A stretch of 64,000 nucleotides of DNA, from the NCBI GenBank assembly GCA_002297365.1, contig DBKT01000012.1, forward strand, positions 42,497 to 106,496, written 5' to 3'. The translations under genes and the position numbers were made by a program. Every line of letters begins with the position of its first letter. The stretch's first letter is position 1. Below are positions 1-9,670 of this stretch, in pieces. The DNA is from Caryophanales bacterium UBA743. Lineage in GTDB: Bacteria > Bacillota_I > Bacilli_A > RFN20 > CAG-826. The notes below the pieces were generated by a model. The model was given only the letters and a program-made list of their open reading frames with translations, did no database searches and was not told the DNA's origin.

Positions 1-723
1 AAATGCCTCAATGAAAGAAATGGCAATAGGAAGAAGGAAAAAAACGATGGCAAGAAGAGCATTCCAAAGAAGAGAACGATCTTTCTTTTCTTTCCTTAGC
101 CAATAAACAAGAAAGAAAATAACCACACCTAAAGGCAAAGCCGCTTCTGAAGGACGAGACATAAAAGAGAGCCCAGCAGATAATCCCGCAAAAGAAGATC
201 CAATCAAGAAATCTTTTTTAGTAGAGCGAGCAATTCCTCGAATATAAAAGAGAATCGTCAAAGAAAAGAAAGGGTTCAAAAGCTCCCCTGTATGGTGTCC
301 ACCACAAGCGGTGAAACAAGAAAGAATAAGTCCGATCACGGAAGAAAGAAAAAACGAAACGGACTTTTTGTAGCCTAATTCCCTAAAAATAAGGTTATAG
401 CAAAAATAATTCACGGCCATATAAAGAGACATAATGACAAACATCCCGTTCTTGCCGCCCATTAAAGCGCCTAATCCTTCAACCCAAAAAATATACATCC
501 CCTTATGATCGAATAAATCAACATATGGTTTTAAGCCATGTATGTATCCATATCCCAAATAAAGAAAGAAATTCCCGTCTAAATCGTTATGTCCAAAATC
601 CAACCCTTGATAAATCGGAGATAAGGAAGATGGTGCAAAAAGCAAAGCCAAGAAACCAAAGGCAAGAGAAACAATCGTTAGGAGAACAATGTTATATCCT
701 TGTTTCCGCCACATCCCATTCAT
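1..723 (-). CDS. Membrane glycosyltransferase-like protein (GT39/ArnT type), 3' end beyond window
   Basis: The minus strand is open from the ATG at 723 to the window edge (241 codons, no stop). An in-frame TAG lies just upstream, which fixes the start to this ATG or to Met4. The product opens with a hydrophobic segment, then has the motifs GHNDLDGNFFLYLG and PYVDLFDHKG, followed by repeated membrane segments. The family resemblance is to polytopic GT-C transferases annotated as glycosyltransferase family 39 in Firmicutes, which use lipid-linked sugar donors at the membrane. The 'D...PYVDxFDHKG' pattern is typical of that group. The acceptor cannot be told. There is no Shine-Dalgarno sequence; the -10 box is almost adjacent to the start codon. 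Confidence 0.7.
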   Translation of the reverse strand, partial: MNGMWRKQGYNIVLLTIVSLAFGFLALLFAPSSLSPIYQGLDFGHNDLDGNFFLYLGYGYIHGLKPYVDLFDHKGMYIFWVEGLGALMGGKNGMFVIMSLYMAVNYFCYNLIFRELGYKKSVSFFLSSVIGLILSCFTACGGHHTGELLNPFFSLTILFYIRGIARSTKKDFLIGSSFAGLSAGLSFMSRPSEAALPLGVVIFFLVYWLRKEKKDRSLLWNALLAIVFFLLPIAISFIEAF

Positions 724-732
724 AACGAACTA

Positions 733-738
733 ATTATA
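733..738 (-). promoter_or_regulatory. -10 box (TATAAT) of a leaderless promoter
   Basis: A perfect TATAAT on the minus strand, preceded by weak -35 candidates (TTTTGA at 17 nt or TTGATA at 15 nt). Its expected transcription start lies about 2-3 nt before the ATG at 723. No ribosome-binding site fits in between, so the mRNA is probably leaderless. Confidence 0.55.
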
Positions 739-894
739 ATTCGAAGTCTTTCTTATCAAAAGGCAAAGAAAAGAGAATGAAATGGTTAACTACCTTCCAA
801 TACATTCTAAATAATCGTTTCCTTTTCTCGGAAAAGCGCTGCCTTAAAATTAATTTAAAAGGAGGAAACCTTTGAGAGGGAAAGATTTCTTCTA

Positions 895-1641
895 TTGATC
901 CTGTCGCTGTCCATACCATTCGCCATCGGGGGCAAGGAAGAACCCAAGTGCCGTCTTCGCCGTCGTGGCGGTAAGCGGCATCTTCTCCATACTGGTGGGT
1001 ACCGGGCTGAAGGACGCAGCAATCACCGCATCTACCGCATGCGTCTCCGCGATGACAGCCGGACTCTCCATGAGCTGGATCCGCATCGTCGGCTGAGCCT
1101 TGGCGGTCGGTTTGGTGTTTGGCTCCCGAATCAGCTTGGCCGTTGTTATTGTCGAGAATTGGTTGACAATCAAATCGGCAATGGGCGGCATAAAGGCCTG
1201 GTTCCGGAAGACTCCAGGTTCAAAGGGATGGGGAAATGTCGCAATTGCACGAACGATGAATGGTTCTGCGAAACGTGCTACTCGCTATATTACTATCACG
1301 ATGATAGGGAAGCTTCCTTGAGGGAAGCGTGGGATGCCTATGAAAAGCTTCGAAAATTACGCAAAATAAAAAGAGAACGGGAGAAACGAAAACAGAAAGA
1401 AAAAAGCAAAAAGCAGGAAGAAAAAGATGCCAACTTTAGAATCTGCACTTTTTATGAAAACATCAAACTTTGTGAAATCGAAACGTTTTTACAAAATAAA
1501 CATGTGACAATAGTAGAAAACGTTTTTCTAGGGACGTTCGACATTAGACCAGGCAATCGTTTGATTCATTCTTTGCTACATGCCAAGACGGAATCGCGAA
1601 GAAACATTGCTAAGTGGTTCCTTAAAGCTTGTTTTTCTTGA
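895..1641 (+). CDS. Uncertain composite ORF with zinc-ribbon-like and charged coiled-coil segments
   Basis: The frame from a TTG at 895 is open for 248 codons, but its parts look different. Residues 1-110 are Arg/Gly-rich and GC-rich, which is typical of a wrong frame. From about residue 112 it contains CRNC-x6-CETC, a plausible four-cysteine zinc site, then a very basic KRER/KQKEK helical stretch and an A+T-richer tail. A strong ribosome-binding site (GGAGG at 861-865) precedes a TTG at 872, but that TTG is in another frame and meets a stop after 8 codons. The second half may be a true gene fragment; the first half may be foreign or decayed. No family recognised. Confidence 0.3.
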   Translation: MILSLSIPFAIGGKEEPKCRLRRRGGKRHLLHTGGYRAEGRSNHRIYRMRLRDDSRTLHELDPHRRLSLGGRFGVWLPNQLGRCYCRELVDNQIGNGRHKGLVPEDSRFKGMGKCRNCTNDEWFCETCYSLYYYHDDREASLREAWDAYEKLRKLRKIKREREKRKQKEKSKKQEEKDANFRICTFYENIKLCEIETFLQNKHVTIVENVFLGTFDIRPGNRLIHSLLHAKTESRRNIAKWFLKACFS

Positions 1642-1661
1642 GAAAAAGCCTAGGCACTAAA

Positions 1662-1687
1662 AAAGAGACCGCCAGAGCGGTCTCTTT
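1662..1687. terminator. Bidirectional intrinsic terminator after rpoC
   Basis: An 11-bp perfect stem (AAAGAGACCGC / GCGGTCTCTTT) with a CAGA loop. On the minus strand it follows the rpoC stop by 12 nt and runs into TTTTTT. On the plus strand it lies just after the 895-1641 ORF. Confidence 0.9.
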
Positions 1688-1699
1688 ATTGTTTATGGA

Positions 1700-4600
1700 C
1701 TAGTCGTTCAAATTGTCTTTGCGGTCATGCGCTTCGACATATTGAGCCTTGACTTCCTTCATCTTGGTTAAGACATCGAAGTGAGAAAGACGTTCTTTCT
1801 CTTCTTCTTCGGTGTATAAGCCAGATCCAGTAGGAATGAGTTTGCCAGTGATGACATTCTCTTTCAAACCATGGAGGTTATCGCGTTTTGCCTTAATGGC
1901 AGCGTCGGTAAGAACACGGGTCGTTTCCTGGAAGGATGCGGCAGAGAGGAAGGATTCGGTTTCCAAAGCAGCCTTGGTGATGCCTAGGATCAATGGACGG
2001 CCAATTGCTGGACGTAAGCCATTGACAAGGGCGGTTTGGTTGGCTTCGGTGTAACGATCAATATCCACTCTGGTGCCCGGTAAGAGGTTGGTATCGCCAG
2101 AATCGGTGATAAACATCTTACGCAGCATTTGACGGATGATGATTTCAAGGTGTTTGTCGGAGAGTTCGATACCCTGTGCGGCATAAACCATCTTGATTTC
2201 TCTTAACAAATAGCTCTCGACTGTAGAGACATCGGTGTAGTCAAGCAAGTCTTGAAGCTTCTTAGAACCCTTGGTGATGAATCCACCCGCTTCGACAAAG
2301 CCGCCGACTTTGATGTCATCGGCAAGTTTGGCGTTACGTGGCACATCATAGGTTTCCACTTCAGCGGTATTGCTTTCCACCGTGCTCTTAGCAGAAGAGG
2401 TGACAGTGACAATGGCGGCACCATCGTCCTTATGCTCGACATTGGTAACAGTACCGGCAAATTTAGAGATGATGGCTTGGCCTTTTGGATTACGGGCTTC
2501 GACAAGTTCTTGGACACGTGGAAGACCGGAAGTAATATCTTCTCCAGCCATGCCGCCGGTGTGGAAGACACGCATCGTAAGCTGAGTGCCTGGTTCACCA
2601 ATGGATTGAGCGGCCATAATGCCAACGGCTTCACCAAGTTCAACAAGGTGACCGGTAGCCATGTTAAGGCCATAGCAATGACGGCAAACGCCTTCTTTGG
2701 TTTGGCAAGTGAAGATGGAACGGATTTCCACTTCTTCGATGCCCGCTTTCTCCACTTCCAGCGCTTGGGCTTCATTGATTAAGGTATTGCCTGGGACGAT
2801 GACTTCGCCCGTCTTTGGATTAACGATATCATGCATGGCATAACGGCCGTTGATACGGGAGGAGATGGAAGCGATGACTTCCATGTTTCCAGCCGCCGTC
2901 TTCTTCTCGATCTTTCTGACTTTGTAGCCATGATCGCAATGGCAATCATCCTCACGGACGATGACATCTTGAGAAACGTCGACAAGACGTCTTGTTAAGT
3001 AACCAGAGTCAGCGGTCTTCAAAGCGGTATCCGCTCCACCCTTACGAGCGCCATGGGTATTGATGAAGAATTCGTTGACTTTAACGCCAGTACGATAGGA
3101 AGAAATGATTGGAAGCTCGATGGCTTCGTTCTTAGGGTTAGAAACCAAGCCTTTCATACCAATCAACTGCTTGAAGTTCGCTAAGGAGCCACGAGCGCCA
3201 GAGTCAGCCATGATGATCAATGGGTTACGGTTATCTTTCTTCATGTAGGAAGCAACCTCGCCTGCGACTTGATCGGTAACGGAAGTCCAAATGCTGATGA
3301 CTTGCTTATAACGTTCTTCGTTGGTGATATAGCCTTCGTTATAGGCTTCATTGATCTTCTCAACCTTTTCTTGACCGGCTTTGACGAATCCGTCTTTGTT
3401 CTTGATATCCTTAATATCAGATAAGGCGATCGTAACGGAAGAAATGGTGGAATATTTGAAGCCTTGATCTTTGATCTTGTCTAAGATCGCAGAAGTCTTG
3501 GAAGGTTTGGATTCGACTTGTCTTTCGTCTTTCATATCGTATTTATGGAAGACCATATCGATGATGGAGCCAATATCTTTCTTGGCAATAGCCTTGCGGA
3601 GATTGGTTAAACAGATATATTCGCCAAGGTTGTCTTCTTCTTTGTGCAAGGAGAGAGCGATCTTAGCAAGTTCCACGAAGTCAGAATCTTTATAGTGTTC
3701 ATCCAGATAGGCGCCATCCTTCTTGAAGTAGGTATCGACGAGGTAATTGACCGCGTCTTCCTCAGAGAGTTTGCCAATTTTTTCCTCTAAAGCGTCATGT
3801 TTTTCTTGAAGCTCTTTCGGAGAAACAAACCAAGACTCAATCACATCGTGGTTGATGCTGGCTGGTTTATTGGAGTTGATAAAGACGAAATCATCTGGGA
3901 AGAGTTCGTTGAAGATGATCTTGCCAACGGTGGTGATAAGGTATTTATTTTCCACATCGCTTGGCAATGCGTAAACAGTCAAATCATCGCCGAATGTCTT
4001 ATGGAGGGCTTTGGCTGGAACAACGATACGAGTGTGAATCTGGATGGACCCAGTTTCATAGGCTTCCATAACCGCTTGGACGGAGCCAAAGATCCTGCCT
4101 TCTTGTTTGGAATACTCTTCTTGTTGTAGAGCGGCTTTTTCGTTAGCGGCTTTTTCCGCTTCGTCATAAACGGTAACCTTGCGGATATCTCTTGCGCGGT
4201 TAAGCATGTCGACGCGGGATTCTTCTTCGGTTAGGTAATAGTTTCCTAAGACCATATCCTGAGAAGGAATAACGATAGCTTTGCCATCTTTTGGACCAAG
4301 GATGTTATTCGAAGCGAGCATCAAATCGAGCGCTTCTTCTTGAGCTGCTTTCCCAAGAGGAACGTGGACAGCCATCTGGTCGCCATCGAAATCGGCGTTA
4401 AAGCCAGGGCAAACGAGCGGATGCAAACGGATGGCATGGCCATCAACCAAGACAGGTTGGAAGGCTTGGATGGAAAGTCTATGAAGGGTAGGAGCGCGGT
4501 TAAGGAGAACCGGGTGTTGGCCGATAATTTCCTCAACAATGTCATACACCTTCGGATCATAGGCATCGATAAGCTTATCGGCTTGTCTATGAGCGGTAAC

Positions 4601-5872
4601 AACGCCTCTCTTTAAGAGAATGGCTGCGATAAACGGACGTAAAAGCTGAACGGCCATCTCGCGTGGAAGACCGCACTGATACATCTTTAAAGATGGTCCG
4701 ACAGCAATAACGGAACGCCCAGAATAGTCAACACGCTTACCAAGTAAGTTCTGTCTGAAACGGCCTTGTTTGCCTTTTAAGCCACTAGAAAGGGACTTCA
4801 AAGGACGGCCATTCTTTCCTGGGGTAGGTTTGCCACGGCGACCATTATCGATCAAAGCGTCAACCGCTTCCTGAAGCATACGTTTCTCGTTCATGAGAAT
4901 GACGCTTGGGGAGTTGTTTTCGATTAATTTCTTCAAACGATTGTTACGGATGATGACGCGGCGATAAAGATCGTTGATATCAGAATCCGTGAAACGACCG
5001 CCATCAAGTTGAAGCATAGGGCGAAGCTCTGGTGGAATCACAGGGATAACATCAAGAACCATCCATTCTGGTTTTTGGTTGGAATTGCGGAAAGCTTCGA
5101 TAACTTCGAGTCTCTTTGCTAATTTCAAACGAGCTTGGCCAGTTGCATCATGGATTTTGGCAGTTAAGGTTTTATATTCCTCTTCCAAATCGACCTCTTG
5201 AAGAAGACGCTTGATGGAAGCGGCGCCCTCGCCGAATTCAGCGCCGGTGTATTTGCCGACAAAAGCGGTTGTAGAAAGGAAATCGAATGTTTCGTTACGA
5301 TTTTGCAAACGAGCAATGATTTCTTCCGCCTTTAAAGAATCAGCGCTGCCTTCAGGAATTTGATCCTTGAAAGCAAGGATGGCATTGACGAAGGTGTTTC
5401 TGGAATCTTCAGAGTCATTGAAGAATTCTTTCTTCTTTAAAACGGTGGATGTGCCTGGGTTCAAACAGATGTGTCCAGCGAAATAAACGATTTCCTCAAG
5501 CTCTTTTGGTGACATATCGAGCACTAAGCCGATACGGGAAGGAATTCCTTTTAAATACCAGATGTGGGTGCAAGGAGAGACAAGCTCAATATGACCGAAT
5601 CTTTCTCTTCTCCACTCCTTGGAAATGACTTCAACGTGGCACTTCTCGCAAGTAGTGCCTTGGAAACGCATCTTCTTGTATTTGCCACAGGAGCATTCAT
5701 AATCCTTCACAGGACCGAAGATTTGTTCGCAGAATAAGCCACCGAATTCTGGTTTATGGGAACGATAGTTAATGGTTTCGGAGTTGATGACCTCGCCATG
5801 GGACCAGCTACGAATGGTTTCAGGGGAAGCAAGTCCAACTTGCATTGCGGCTAAATTATTGATATCAAACAT
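1700..5872 (-). CDS. rpoC: RNA polymerase subunit beta-prime
   Basis: Largest catalytic subunit of RNA polymerase, 1390 residues. The N-terminal zinc-binding element is visible as CSCGKYKKMRFQ...CEKC (about residues 60-80). The catalytic magnesium-binding NADFDGDQMAVH lies near residue 490. The second cysteine cluster (CHC...CQTKEGVCRHC) is followed by the trigger-loop region QSIGEPGTQLTMRVFHTGG. Length and order of motifs are those of a complete Firmicutes beta-prime. AGGAGGAAG precedes the ATG, and the gene lies 18 nt after rpoB, so the two are one transcript. A strong terminator closes the operon. Confidence 0.98.
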   Translation of the reverse strand: MFDINNLAAMQVGLASPETIRSWSHGEVINSETINYRSHKPEFGGLFCEQIFGPVKDYECSCGKYKKMRFQGTTCEKCHVEVISKEWRRERFGHIELVSPCTHIWYLKGIPSRIGLVLDMSPKELEEIVYFAGHICLNPGTSTVLKKKEFFNDSEDSRNTFVNAILAFKDQIPEGSADSLKAEEIIARLQNRNETFDFLSTTAFVGKYTGAEFGEGAASIKRLLQEVDLEEEYKTLTAKIHDATGQARLKLAKRLEVIEAFRNSNQKPEWMVLDVIPVIPPELRPMLQLDGGRFTDSDINDLYRRVIIRNNRLKKLIENNSPSVILMNEKRMLQEAVDALIDNGRRGKPTPGKNGRPLKSLSSGLKGKQGRFRQNLLGKRVDYSGRSVIAVGPSLKMYQCGLPREMAVQLLRPFIAAILLKRGVVTAHRQADKLIDAYDPKVYDIVEEIIGQHPVLLNRAPTLHRLSIQAFQPVLVDGHAIRLHPLVCPGFNADFDGDQMAVHVPLGKAAQEEALDLMLASNNILGPKDGKAIVIPSQDMVLGNYYLTEEESRVDMLNRARDIRKVTVYDEAEKAANEKAALQQEEYSKQEGRIFGSVQAVMEAYETGSIQIHTRIVVPAKALHKTFGDDLTVYALPSDVENKYLITTVGKIIFNELFPDDFVFINSNKPASINHDVIESWFVSPKELQEKHDALEEKIGKLSEEDAVNYLVDTYFKKDGAYLDEHYKDSDFVELAKIALSLHKEEDNLGEYICLTNLRKAIAKKDIGSIIDMVFHKYDMKDERQVESKPSKTSAILDKIKDQGFKYSTISSVTIALSDIKDIKNKDGFVKAGQEKVEKINEAYNEGYITNEERYKQVISIWTSVTDQVAGEVASYMKKDNRNPLIIMADSGARGSLANFKQLIGMKGLVSNPKNEAIELPIISSYRTGVKVNEFFINTHGARKGGADTALKTADSGYLTRRLVDVSQDVIVREDDCHCDHGYKVRKIEKKTAAGNMEVIASISSRINGRYAMHDIVNPKTGEVIVPGNTLINEAQALEVEKAGIEEVEIRSIFTCQTKEGVCRHCYGLNMATGHLVELGEAVGIMAAQSIGEPGTQLTMRVFHTGGMAGEDITSGLPRVQELVEARNPKGQAIISKFAGTVTNVEHKDDGAAIVTVTSSAKSTVESNTAEVETYDVPRNAKLADDIKVGGFVEAGGFITKGSKKLQDLLDYTDVSTVESYLLREIKMVYAAQGIELSDKHLEIIIRQMLRKMFITDSGDTNLLPGTRVDIDRYTEANQTALVNGLRPAIGRPLILGITKAALETESFLSAASFQETTRVLTDAAIKAKRDNLHGLKENVITGKLIPTGSGLYTEEEEKERLSHFDVLTKMKEVKAQYVEAHDRKDNLND

Positions 5873-5890
5873 AATTCTTTCTTCCTCCTA

Positions 5891-8800
5891 TTATTCGTTA
5901 TGAGAGAGGTCACTTGTTGTGGTAAGCCCCTCTTCAGCAGCAGATTGCAACGTATCGTCGAGAGAGTTTTCCTCTTCTTCTGGAGTCTCATCTTCGCTCA
6001 CGTTTCCATGATTGCTAGAGAGGTTACGGATAGCGGAATTAATCTTTCTTTCTTCGATTAAAGCGTCTTTCACGAGGTTATCCATGTTGATGGTTTCGCC
6101 ACTCTTATCATAAAGGGTGACATCCATGCAAAGGCCTTTGAGTTCTTTCGTGAAAACTTTGAAGGCTTCTGGCATGCCGGCTTTTGGAAGAGGGTTGCCT
6201 TTGATGATTGCCTCATAAGTCTTTCTTCTTCCGACGCGATCATCGGATTTGATGGTCATCATTTCTTGGAGGGTATGGGCTGCGCCATAAGCTTCCAAAG
6301 CCCAGACTTCCATTTCGCCGAAACGCTGACCGCCGTTTTGTGCCTTACCGCCAAGAGGCTGCAAGGTGATTAAGCTATATGGACCGACGCTACGGGCGTG
6401 CAATTTATCATCGACCATGTGGTTGAGTTTAATCATGTACTGGACGCCAACGGCGATACGTTCAGGATAACGCTCACCGGTTTGCCCATCATAGAGAATG
6501 GTTTTGCCATCGCTAGATAATCCGGCTTGGACCATGAGTTTGGAGATTTCTTCGCTGGTTAAGCCATCGAAGACTGGCGTAGCCACTCTCATATTGAGTT
6601 TGCGGCACGCTAAGCCAAGCTGCACTTCGAAGACCTGACCGATATTCATACGGGAAGGAACGCCCATTGGGGAAAGCATCATATCAATTGGGGTGCCATC
6701 TGGCAAGAAGGGCATATCTTCCACCGGAAGAATCTTCGAGATGACGCCTTTATTACCGTGACGTCCGGACATCTTGTCACCTTCGGAGATTTTTCTCTTT
6801 TGGATGATGTAGACGCGAATCTTTTCAATAACGCCTGGAGCAAGTGGGTCTTTATGGCGACGTGAGAAGCACTTGACTTTCAAAACAATGCCTTGCCCAC
6901 CATGAGGAACACGGAGGGAAGTATCTTTGGCTTCGTTCACTTTTTCAGCGAAGATGGACATTAAGAGCTTCTCTTCTGGAGTTGGATCGACTCTGCCTTT
7001 TGGTGTGGTCTTACCAACAAGGATATCTCCTTCTTTGACTTCAGCACCAGGAATGATGATGCCTCTTTCATCGAGGTATTTCTTAGCGTCTTCGCCAACG
7101 TTTGGAATATCGCGAGTGATTTCTTCGGAGTCTCCTCCTTTGATTTCACGGCATTCGACATCATAGACTTCGATATGGATAGAAGTATAGGTGTCGTCTT
7201 TGATCATTTTTTCAGACATGATAACGGCGTCTTCATAGTTGTAGCCGTTCCAAGTCATATAAGCGATAAGGAGGTTATGTCCTAAAGCCAATTCGCCATT
7301 CTTCATGGATGGGCCATCGGCAATGACATCGCCTTTCTTAATTTGATCGCCTTCATGGACGATTGGAGTCTGGTTGATGCACGTGCCTTGGTTCGAACGC
7401 TCGAATTTGCGTAAGAAATAGGTATGCTCTCCTTCTTCCTCTTTGACGGTGATTTCTGTGCTATCGACATAGGTGACAAGGCCATCTTCTCTAGCGACCA
7501 CCGCTAATCCCGAGTCATGGGCAACAGAACGTTCCATGCCGGTTGCGACATAGGGGAGTTCTGGTTGAAGCAATGGAAGAGCCTGACGCTGCATGTTCGC
7601 GCCCATCAAAGCACGGGTGGAGTCATCATGTTCGAGGAATGGAATGCAAGCGGCTGCGACAGAAACGATTTGCTTTGGGGAAACGTCAACGTAAGAGATA
7701 AGCTGTTTGCTCACGATGATGTTGTCATCGTCGTGTCTTGAAACCACTTCATCATCCAGGATTTCTTTGACGATTTCTTTCTTTCCGTCGATGGTCAATT
7801 CCATCGGTTCGGAAGTATTCATATTCGCTTCAGCGATATAAAGTCCTTTTTCATCATCGGCAGAAAGATATTCGGCCTCATCCGAAACATAGACATGGGT
7901 GATGCCGTCTTTATCGGTGATTTTGAAGACTTTGCGGTATGGAGTCTCAATAAAACCTAATTTATTGATTTTCGCATAGGTTGATAAGTTGTTGATCAAG
8001 CCAACGTTCTGACCTTCTGGAGTTTCAATAGGGCAAATACGGCCATAGTGGGTGTAGTGAACATCACGCACGGCCATGGTTGTTCTTTCACGGGTAAGGC
8101 CACCAGGTCCCAAAGCGGAAAGACGGCGCTTATTGGCAAGTTCCGAAAGAGGGTTGACTTGGTCCATAAGCTGCGAAAGCTGAGAAGTATTGAAGAATTC
8201 ATGAATAGAGGAAGTCAGAGGGCGAATAGAAACAAAGGCTTGTGGCTTTGCTTCGGAGAAATCCACGGTCGTGTTCATTCTTTGAATGATTGTCTTGCTC
8301 ATCTTGGTAAGGCCCATGCGGAATTGATTCTGCAAGAGCTCGCCAACGCAGCGCACACGACGATTCCCTAGATTATCGATATCATCTAAGCTCCCAATGC
8401 CTTCACGCACGTTCTCGAAATAGGAGAAGCAAGCGAGAATATCAGGCACCGCAAGGCAAAGAAGAGGCTTTGTTCCTTCGATGATGCCGGAAAGTTCCAA
8501 AGAGGTGCCGATGATATTGACGACTTTTTCGCTTTTTTTGTCTTTGGCATGCACTTTAACGATATTGATTTTGGTAGATCCGATCGCAAAATCCGGATTG
8601 ATTTTGTCAGCCAGATCTTTTTCCATGGCGCCTTGCTCGAAGAATTCTTCGTCACGAAGCATTTCCACGTCTTCTTTGGTTAAAGTATAGCCTGCAACCA
8701 TGGCTTCGCCATTTTTATTCATGGCGATTTCGCCATTGGCAGAAATAAGAGGCTCGGCAAGAACGCGTCCCGCTAAACGGCCATAAATTCCAAGTTTTTG

Positions 8801-9670
8801 AGTAAGTTTAAAACGACCTGCCCGGCCTAAGTCATAACGTTTTTCATCAAAGAAACGTTGAACTAAGAAATTAATCGTTCCTTCTTTGGTGACAGGTTCG
8901 CCCGGTTTTAATTTCTTAAAGATTTCGATCAAGGCTTTATTTGCATTGTCTCTCGCCTTGTCTTTATTGATGGTATTGACCAAAGCTTCGGAATCACCAA
9001 ATAAATCGGTGATATCTTCTTCAGAAAAGCCTAAGGCTTTGAAGATGATCGTCGCAGGCAATTTGTGCGAAGCGTTCTGCGAATGGTCAATATCGACGAA
9101 AATGAGTCCTTTGTTTGTGTTCTCGAATTCGATCCAGGTTCCTCTGGTAGGAATTAACTCGGCATGATACTCAACGCCTTTTTCATTTGGATTCTCAAAA
9201 TAGGCGCCAGCGGAACGAATGATCTGAGAAACGACGACTTTTTCGGTGCCGTTGATAATGAAGGTACCACTGCTTGTCATCATTGGGACATCGCCCATGT
9301 AGACTTCAGATTTTTTAATTTGGCCATCTTCTTTGTTTCTTAATAAGAGAGTGGCCTTCAGTTTGCTGCAATAGGTTAAATCTTCTTCTTTGCATTCAAG
9401 AGGCTTATATTCAGGCTCTTCAAAATGGCAGCTTTCGTATTCCAAAGAAATTGTTTCGTTATTGTTGACAATCGGGAATACTTCTCTAAAAACTTCGTCA
9501 ATTCCGGTTTCTTTGAACCAATTGAAAGATTTGGTTTGGACAGCGACCAAGTAAGGAAGTTCCAAAGAGCCGGAAATCTTTCCGAAATTGACACGATGGT
9601 TAAGGCCGACAGGATAGTTCTTTCCGTTTGGGCCTGGGAATTCGGTTAGGAATTGTTTTTCATTTGGCAT
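5891..9670 (-). CDS. rpoB: RNA polymerase subunit beta
   Basis: Second large subunit of RNA polymerase, 1259 residues. Family landmarks include the rifampicin-region block SQLSQLMDQVNPLSEL followed by KRRLSALGPGGL, the MGANMQRQALPLL block, and the C-terminal GGQRFGEMEVWALEAYGAA. The sequence at the rifampicin region is the sensitive type (DQVNPLSEL... with H replaced by N and later S/R residues intact). This is read from the sequence only, and resistance should not be inferred. The last 40 residues are an acidic tail. The start has AAAGGAGCAG upstream and overlaps the 3' end of ybxB by 11 nt, indicating translational coupling. Confidence 0.98.
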   Translation of the reverse strand: MPNEKQFLTEFPGPNGKNYPVGLNHRVNFGKISGSLELPYLVAVQTKSFNWFKETGIDEVFREVFPIVNNNETISLEYESCHFEEPEYKPLECKEEDLTYCSKLKATLLLRNKEDGQIKKSEVYMGDVPMMTSSGTFIINGTEKVVVSQIIRSAGAYFENPNEKGVEYHAELIPTRGTWIEFENTNKGLIFVDIDHSQNASHKLPATIIFKALGFSEEDITDLFGDSEALVNTINKDKARDNANKALIEIFKKLKPGEPVTKEGTINFLVQRFFDEKRYDLGRAGRFKLTQKLGIYGRLAGRVLAEPLISANGEIAMNKNGEAMVAGYTLTKEDVEMLRDEEFFEQGAMEKDLADKINPDFAIGSTKINIVKVHAKDKKSEKVVNIIGTSLELSGIIEGTKPLLCLAVPDILACFSYFENVREGIGSLDDIDNLGNRRVRCVGELLQNQFRMGLTKMSKTIIQRMNTTVDFSEAKPQAFVSIRPLTSSIHEFFNTSQLSQLMDQVNPLSELANKRRLSALGPGGLTRERTTMAVRDVHYTHYGRICPIETPEGQNVGLINNLSTYAKINKLGFIETPYRKVFKITDKDGITHVYVSDEAEYLSADDEKGLYIAEANMNTSEPMELTIDGKKEIVKEILDDEVVSRHDDDNIIVSKQLISYVDVSPKQIVSVAAACIPFLEHDDSTRALMGANMQRQALPLLQPELPYVATGMERSVAHDSGLAVVAREDGLVTYVDSTEITVKEEEGEHTYFLRKFERSNQGTCINQTPIVHEGDQIKKGDVIADGPSMKNGELALGHNLLIAYMTWNGYNYEDAVIMSEKMIKDDTYTSIHIEVYDVECREIKGGDSEEITRDIPNVGEDAKKYLDERGIIIPGAEVKEGDILVGKTTPKGRVDPTPEEKLLMSIFAEKVNEAKDTSLRVPHGGQGIVLKVKCFSRRHKDPLAPGVIEKIRVYIIQKRKISEGDKMSGRHGNKGVISKILPVEDMPFLPDGTPIDMMLSPMGVPSRMNIGQVFEVQLGLACRKLNMRVATPVFDGLTSEEISKLMVQAGLSSDGKTILYDGQTGERYPERIAVGVQYMIKLNHMVDDKLHARSVGPYSLITLQPLGGKAQNGGQRFGEMEVWALEAYGAAHTLQEMMTIKSDDRVGRRKTYEAIIKGNPLPKAGMPEAFKVFTKELKGLCMDVTLYDKSGETINMDNLVKDALIEERKINSAIRNLSSNHGNVSEDETPEEEENSLDDTLQSAAEEGLTTTSDLSHNE

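Noticed and set aside
872..1321. TGA recoding (UGA=Trp) to join the frame behind the ribosome-binding site at 861
   Set aside because: Reading the three TGA codons as Trp gives a smooth membrane-protein-like frame, but genes nearby (for example tgt and the 895-1641 ORF) stop normally at TGA, so the host code is standard. Decay is a simpler explanation.
1812..9649. Long ORFs on the plus strand opposite rpoC and rpoB
   Set aside because: They are shadows of the conserved genes on the other strand, without ribosome-binding sites or known motifs.
6900..9670. Rifampicin-resistance mutations in rpoB
   Set aside because: The cluster can be read, but without an alignment to the closest relatives no resistance call is justified.
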